Made by a program: the position numbers and the translations under genes. This document shows positions 6,223 to 8,387 of a stretch of DNA of 8,387 nt, piece by piece. Position 1 is the stretch's first letter. Every line of letters begins with the position of its first letter. The stretch comes from an uncultured Eubacteriales bacterium (lineage in GTDB: Bacteria > Bacillota > Clostridia > Oscillospirales > QAKW01): positions 1-8,387 of the forward strand of contig CAKRPM010000046.1 of assembly GCA_934378025.1 (NCBI GenBank), written 5' to 3'. The notes below the pieces were generated by a model that made no database searches, had not been told where the DNA came from, and saw only the letters and a program-made list of their open reading frames with translations.

Positions 6223-7230
6223 TTACAGTAAATCGATGCCGTTTTCTTTTGCAATCGCCAAGGTTTCGGGCGACCAAACGGAGGCCTGCACCTCACCGAT
6301 ATGAAGCTTTTCCAAAAGATACATGCACAGTCTGCTCTGCCCGATTCCGCCGCCGACGGTCAACGGCAGCGTACCGTTTAAAATGCCTTTATGGTATTCA
6401 AAGCGCTCTCTGTCGGTCGCGTTACAGATTTTAAGCTGACGCGCCAGACTCTCGGCGTCCACGCGGATTCCCATGGAGGACAACTCAATGGGCTGATCCA
6501 GCACTTCATTATATACCAGCAAATCGCCGTTTAACGTCCAATCATCGTAATCGGGGGCTCTGCCGTCATGCTTTTGCCCGCTTTTCATCGCACCGCCGAT
6601 CTGCATGATAAACACGGTTTTCTTCTCCCGTACGATCTGCGCCTCGCGCTGCTTGGGCGTCAGTGTGGGATAAAGATCCTCCAGCTGTTGCGCATAAACA
6701 AAATAGACGTCGCGGCAAACGCTTTTTTGCAGCGCCGGATATTTTTCACAAACCGCCTCTTTGGTACGCGCCAGCGCACCGACAATATCCCGAACAATGC
6801 CCTGCAAAAATTCGATGTTGCGATCCTTGGCTTCAATTACGCGTTCCCAGTCCCACTGATCGACAAAAACCGAGTGATCATTGTCCATATCATCATCCCG
6901 ACGGATGGCCAGCATATCGGTGTATAACCCCTCGCCGACCGCCATGCCGTACCGATGCAGCGCCATGCGCTTCCATTTTGCCAAGGACTGCACCACCTGC
7001 GCCTCAATCCCGCAGGCCTTAATGTCAAATTCCACTTTTCGTTCCACGCCGTTTAAATCGTCGTTGAGTCCGCTGTCCTTGGTGACGAAAAGCGGTGCGC
7101 TGATCCGCTCCAAATGCAACGCCTCGGCAAGCTGCACCTGAAAGGTGTCCTTGACGAATTTGATGGCTTTTTGCGTTTCTCTGAGGGAAAGCGCACTGCG
7201 ATATCCCGCTACTGTTTTGATTTCTTGCAT
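6223..7230 (-). CDS. asnA: Aspartate-ammonia ligase (asparagine synthetase A)
   Basis: AsnA makes asparagine from aspartate, ammonia and ATP (via AMP) in the cytoplasm and is related to class II aminoacyl-tRNA synthetases. The 335-residue product is full length for the family (about 330). Diagnostic stretches are SLRETQKAIKFVK (15-27), ISAPLFVTKDSGLNDDLNGVER (43-64), KWKRMALHRYG (85-95), DQWDWE (124-129), SSMGIRVD (251-258) and the motif-3-like GGGIGQSR (293-300), which carries the ATP-binding Arg. The start matches the usual N-terminus of clostridial AsnA as I recall it. Its best ribosome site, AAAGGAA (7245-7251), lies a long 14 bases upstream. I see no convincing promoter or T-box just upstream, so it may be read from the GTPase genes before it. 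Confidence 0.95.
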   Translation of the reverse strand: MQEIKTVAGYRSALSLRETQKAIKFVKDTFQVQLAEALHLERISAPLFVTKDSGLNDDLNGVERKVEFDIKACGIEAQVVQSLAKWKRMALHRYGMAVGEGLYTDMLAIRRDDDMDNDHSVFVDQWDWERVIEAKDRNIEFLQGIVRDIVGALARTKEAVCEKYPALQKSVCRDVYFVYAQQLEDLYPTLTPKQREAQIVREKKTVFIMQIGGAMKSGQKHDGRAPDYDDWTLNGDLLVYNEVLDQPIELSSMGIRVDAESLARQLKICNATDRERFEYHKGILNGTLPLTVGGGIGQSRLCMYLLEKLHIGEVQASVWSPETLAIAKENGIDLL

Positions 7231-7255
7231 ATCTTTTATGACCGTTCCTTTCTGC

Positions 7256-7293
7256 GGCGCCGAAAGAGCCTGATCATCCGAGAAAACGGCGCC
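7256..7293. repeat. GC-rich inverted repeat in the asnA leader region
   Basis: GGCGCCG (7256-7262) and CGGCGCC (7287-7293) are perfect 7-bp complements around a 24-base loop. They lie between the stop of the GTPase gene and the asnA ribosome site. On the plus strand the stem is followed by a run of seven T (7297-7303), so as drawn it resembles a terminator facing away from the local genes. On the minus strand there is no T run, so it should not end the upstream transcript. Function unknown. Confidence 0.45.
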
Positions 7294-7318
7294 TGATTTT
7301 TTTCAAACGTTTTTTACT

Positions 7319-8257
7319 TTAATAAAATGTTGCCACCGGCTGTTCGGGCGCCGAAGTGGCGCTGACTTCCCGAACCCGCAGCAGCGGTCCTTTTTGACCG
7401 TACACGGGATGATAGGCAAAGTCGATCTCCGCCGTCACATACGCCCATGATTTATGCCGCAGCCGCGGCGCACTGTCATACAGACAAATAAAGCCCGCGA
7501 ACTGAATGTCCTGAACGCAGCAAGTCATCACCTGCCGCCCCAAAATAAAGCTGTCATCGGGGATCTCGGGGCTTTTGACCACCATACCCTTGATTTTGAA
7601 GGTCTTGCCCTGATATTTCTGCGGTTCTTCCGAAACCTCACGATACCACAAGGCATAATCCCGATCCTCCACCCCGATAATCGGTGCGTCTATATCAAAC
7701 GGCAGCGGATCCTCCCGATCGTCCGGTTCCACCGAACCGTCGGGATATTCATAGAGAATATCGCAGCGCCGATTGGCAGCACGAATGATTTTATGAATTT
7801 GCTCTTTGTCGGTTGTGTCCCCGGTGCGGTTGAGTACAATCAGCTCGCACCCCTGCAGTTTGTCCATCATCAGCTGACGCATATTGTTGTTATAGGGCAA
7901 AAACGTGGCGGCGTCACAAAAGAAAAACTGCTCGTAAATAACGAATTCCTCCGGCAGCACATCAAAAAGCTCCGCAAGCGGCCACATTCCGTTATATTCA
8001 ATCAGCACCCGCTCGGCCGTATGCTTGTCCACCAGCCTTTGCAGCAAAAAGTCGGAAAGATCCTCGCGCTCCACCGATTCGATAAATACATTGGCCGCGG
8101 CAAATTTTTCGGGACAAAGCTCCTCTTCCCCCTCTTCGCAAAGCAGCACCAGCGTACGCTCGCCGCTGTTAAAGCGGCTGTCCTCCAGCGTGCCCTGCAA
8201 AAAGCGCGTTTTGCCCGCGTCCAAAAAACCGGTAAATAAATAAACTGGAATTTCCAT
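7319..8257 (-). CDS. G3E-type (CobW-like) GTPase with C-terminal YcgQ/TIGR03943-like domain
   Basis: This 312-residue predicted soluble protein has two parts. Residues 1-170 resemble the COG0523/G3E GTPases: YLFTGFLDAGKT (6-17) is the P-loop, VLIEYNG (84-90) sits at the Walker B/switch position, and LNRT (142-145) replaces the usual NKxD guanine motif. The CxCC metal motif typical of COG0523 metallochaperones is absent; LLCEEGEEE stands there (38-46). Residues from about 195 to 298 resemble the C-terminal domain of YcgQ/TIGR03943 proteins: YQGKTFKIKGMVV (215-227), LGRQVMTCCVQD (239-250) and WAYVTAEI (271-278). The assignment comes from remembered family patterns, not a search. The ATG follows GAGGAG (8264-8269) by six bases and begins three bases after the stop of another G3E GTPase, so the two are coupled. 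A role in metal homeostasis is an inference from the families. Confidence 0.8.
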   Translation of the reverse strand: MEIPVYLFTGFLDAGKTRFLQGTLEDSRFNSGERTLVLLCEEGEEELCPEKFAAANVFIESVEREDLSDFLLQRLVDKHTAERVLIEYNGMWPLAELFDVLPEEFVIYEQFFFCDAATFLPYNNNMRQLMMDKLQGCELIVLNRTGDTTDKEQIHKIIRAANRRCDILYEYPDGSVEPDDREDPLPFDIDAPIIGVEDRDYALWYREVSEEPQKYQGKTFKIKGMVVKSPEIPDDSFILGRQVMTCCVQDIQFAGFICLYDSAPRLRHKSWAYVTAEIDFAYHPVYGQKGPLLRVREVSATSAPEQPVATFY

Positions 8258-8260
8258 AGA

Positions 8261-8387
8261 TTACTCCTCAATTTCAAAGAGCGTACGAAGCGCCGCTTCG
8301 TTTAACCCCGATCCGATGAACACCAAACGCCCGGTGATATCCGCACTGCCCGGCCGAACGTTGACCTCGCCCGGCACATAGTCGAAA
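8261..8387 (-). CDS. C-terminal end of a CobW/COG0523-like GTPase (partial)
   Basis: The last 41 codons of a gene entering from the right edge are visible on the minus strand, starting FDYVPGEVNVRPGSADI and ending in TAA at 8261-8263. The segment GRLVFIGSGLNEAALRTLF matches the end of the CobW C-terminal domain (typically ..LVFIGRxLNEEELRxLF). The upstream gene is therefore probably an ordinary G3E GTPase carrying CobW_C. Its GTPase half lies outside the window, so the metal specificity cannot be judged. Its stop codon is three bases from the next start, and its last codons contain the ribosome site of that gene. Confidence 0.72.
   Translation of the reverse strand, partial: FDYVPGEVNVRPGSADITGRLVFIGSGLNEAALRTLFEIEE

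Noticed and set aside
7454..8239. Open frame of 261 codons antisense to the two-domain GTPase
   Set aside because: The minus-strand frame has a P-loop, conserved domains and a coupled start. The plus-strand product shows no recognisable motif and its start lacks a ribosome site.

Overview
The window looks like ordinary chromosomal DNA from a Firmicute, most likely a clostridial (Ruminococcaceae/Oscillospiraceae-like) species. This is an inference from several features: strong AGGAGG-type ribosome sites, sigma-A promoters with extended -10 TGn elements, a T-box riboswitch, a short NagB of the Firmicute type, ammonia-dependent AsnA, and roughly balanced GC with AT-rich intergenic regions. I see no mobile elements, CRISPR arrays, tRNA or rRNA genes, and no clear sign of horizontal transfer.

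Layout. Positions 1-550 (minus) hold most of nagB (glucosamine-6-phosphate deaminase), cut by the window edge. It is divergent from an AraC-family regulator (726-1616, plus), and the 175 bp between them carries both promoters and a perfect dyad over the nagB -10. A bidirectional terminator (1622-1661) separates the regulator from two tandem, diverged MgtC/SapB-family membrane proteins (1670-2380 and 2396-3112, minus). The second of these probably starts at a GTG rather than at the ATG 36 bp upstream, because a sigma-A promoter sits almost on top of that ATG.

The control region 3149-3607 contains the mgtC promoter with nearby dyads and, facing right, a strong promoter and a complete T-box leader with an AUG (Met) specifier. 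It controls the methionine ABC importer operon metN-metI-metQ (3608-6116). The logic is clear: uncharged tRNA-Met stabilises the antiterminator, and ATPase, permease and lipoprotein are then made together. The operon ends at a strong terminator (6129-6174) that faces the convergent gene asnA.

Positions 6223-8387 (minus) form a probable operon. It contains the C-terminal end of a G3E (COG0523/CobW-like) GTPase at the window edge. Three bases downstream is a second, unusual protein: a G3E-like P-loop GTPase half without the CxCC metal motif, joined to a C-terminal domain resembling the YcgQ/TIGR03943 family. asnA (aspartate-ammonia ligase) follows after an 88-bp gap containing a GC-rich inverted repeat.

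I found no clearly new multi-gene system. The points most worth a second look are the two-domain GTPase, the Met T-box where an S-box would be more usual for a clostridium, the promoter/start overlap at the second mgtC gene, and several precise dyads at promoters.
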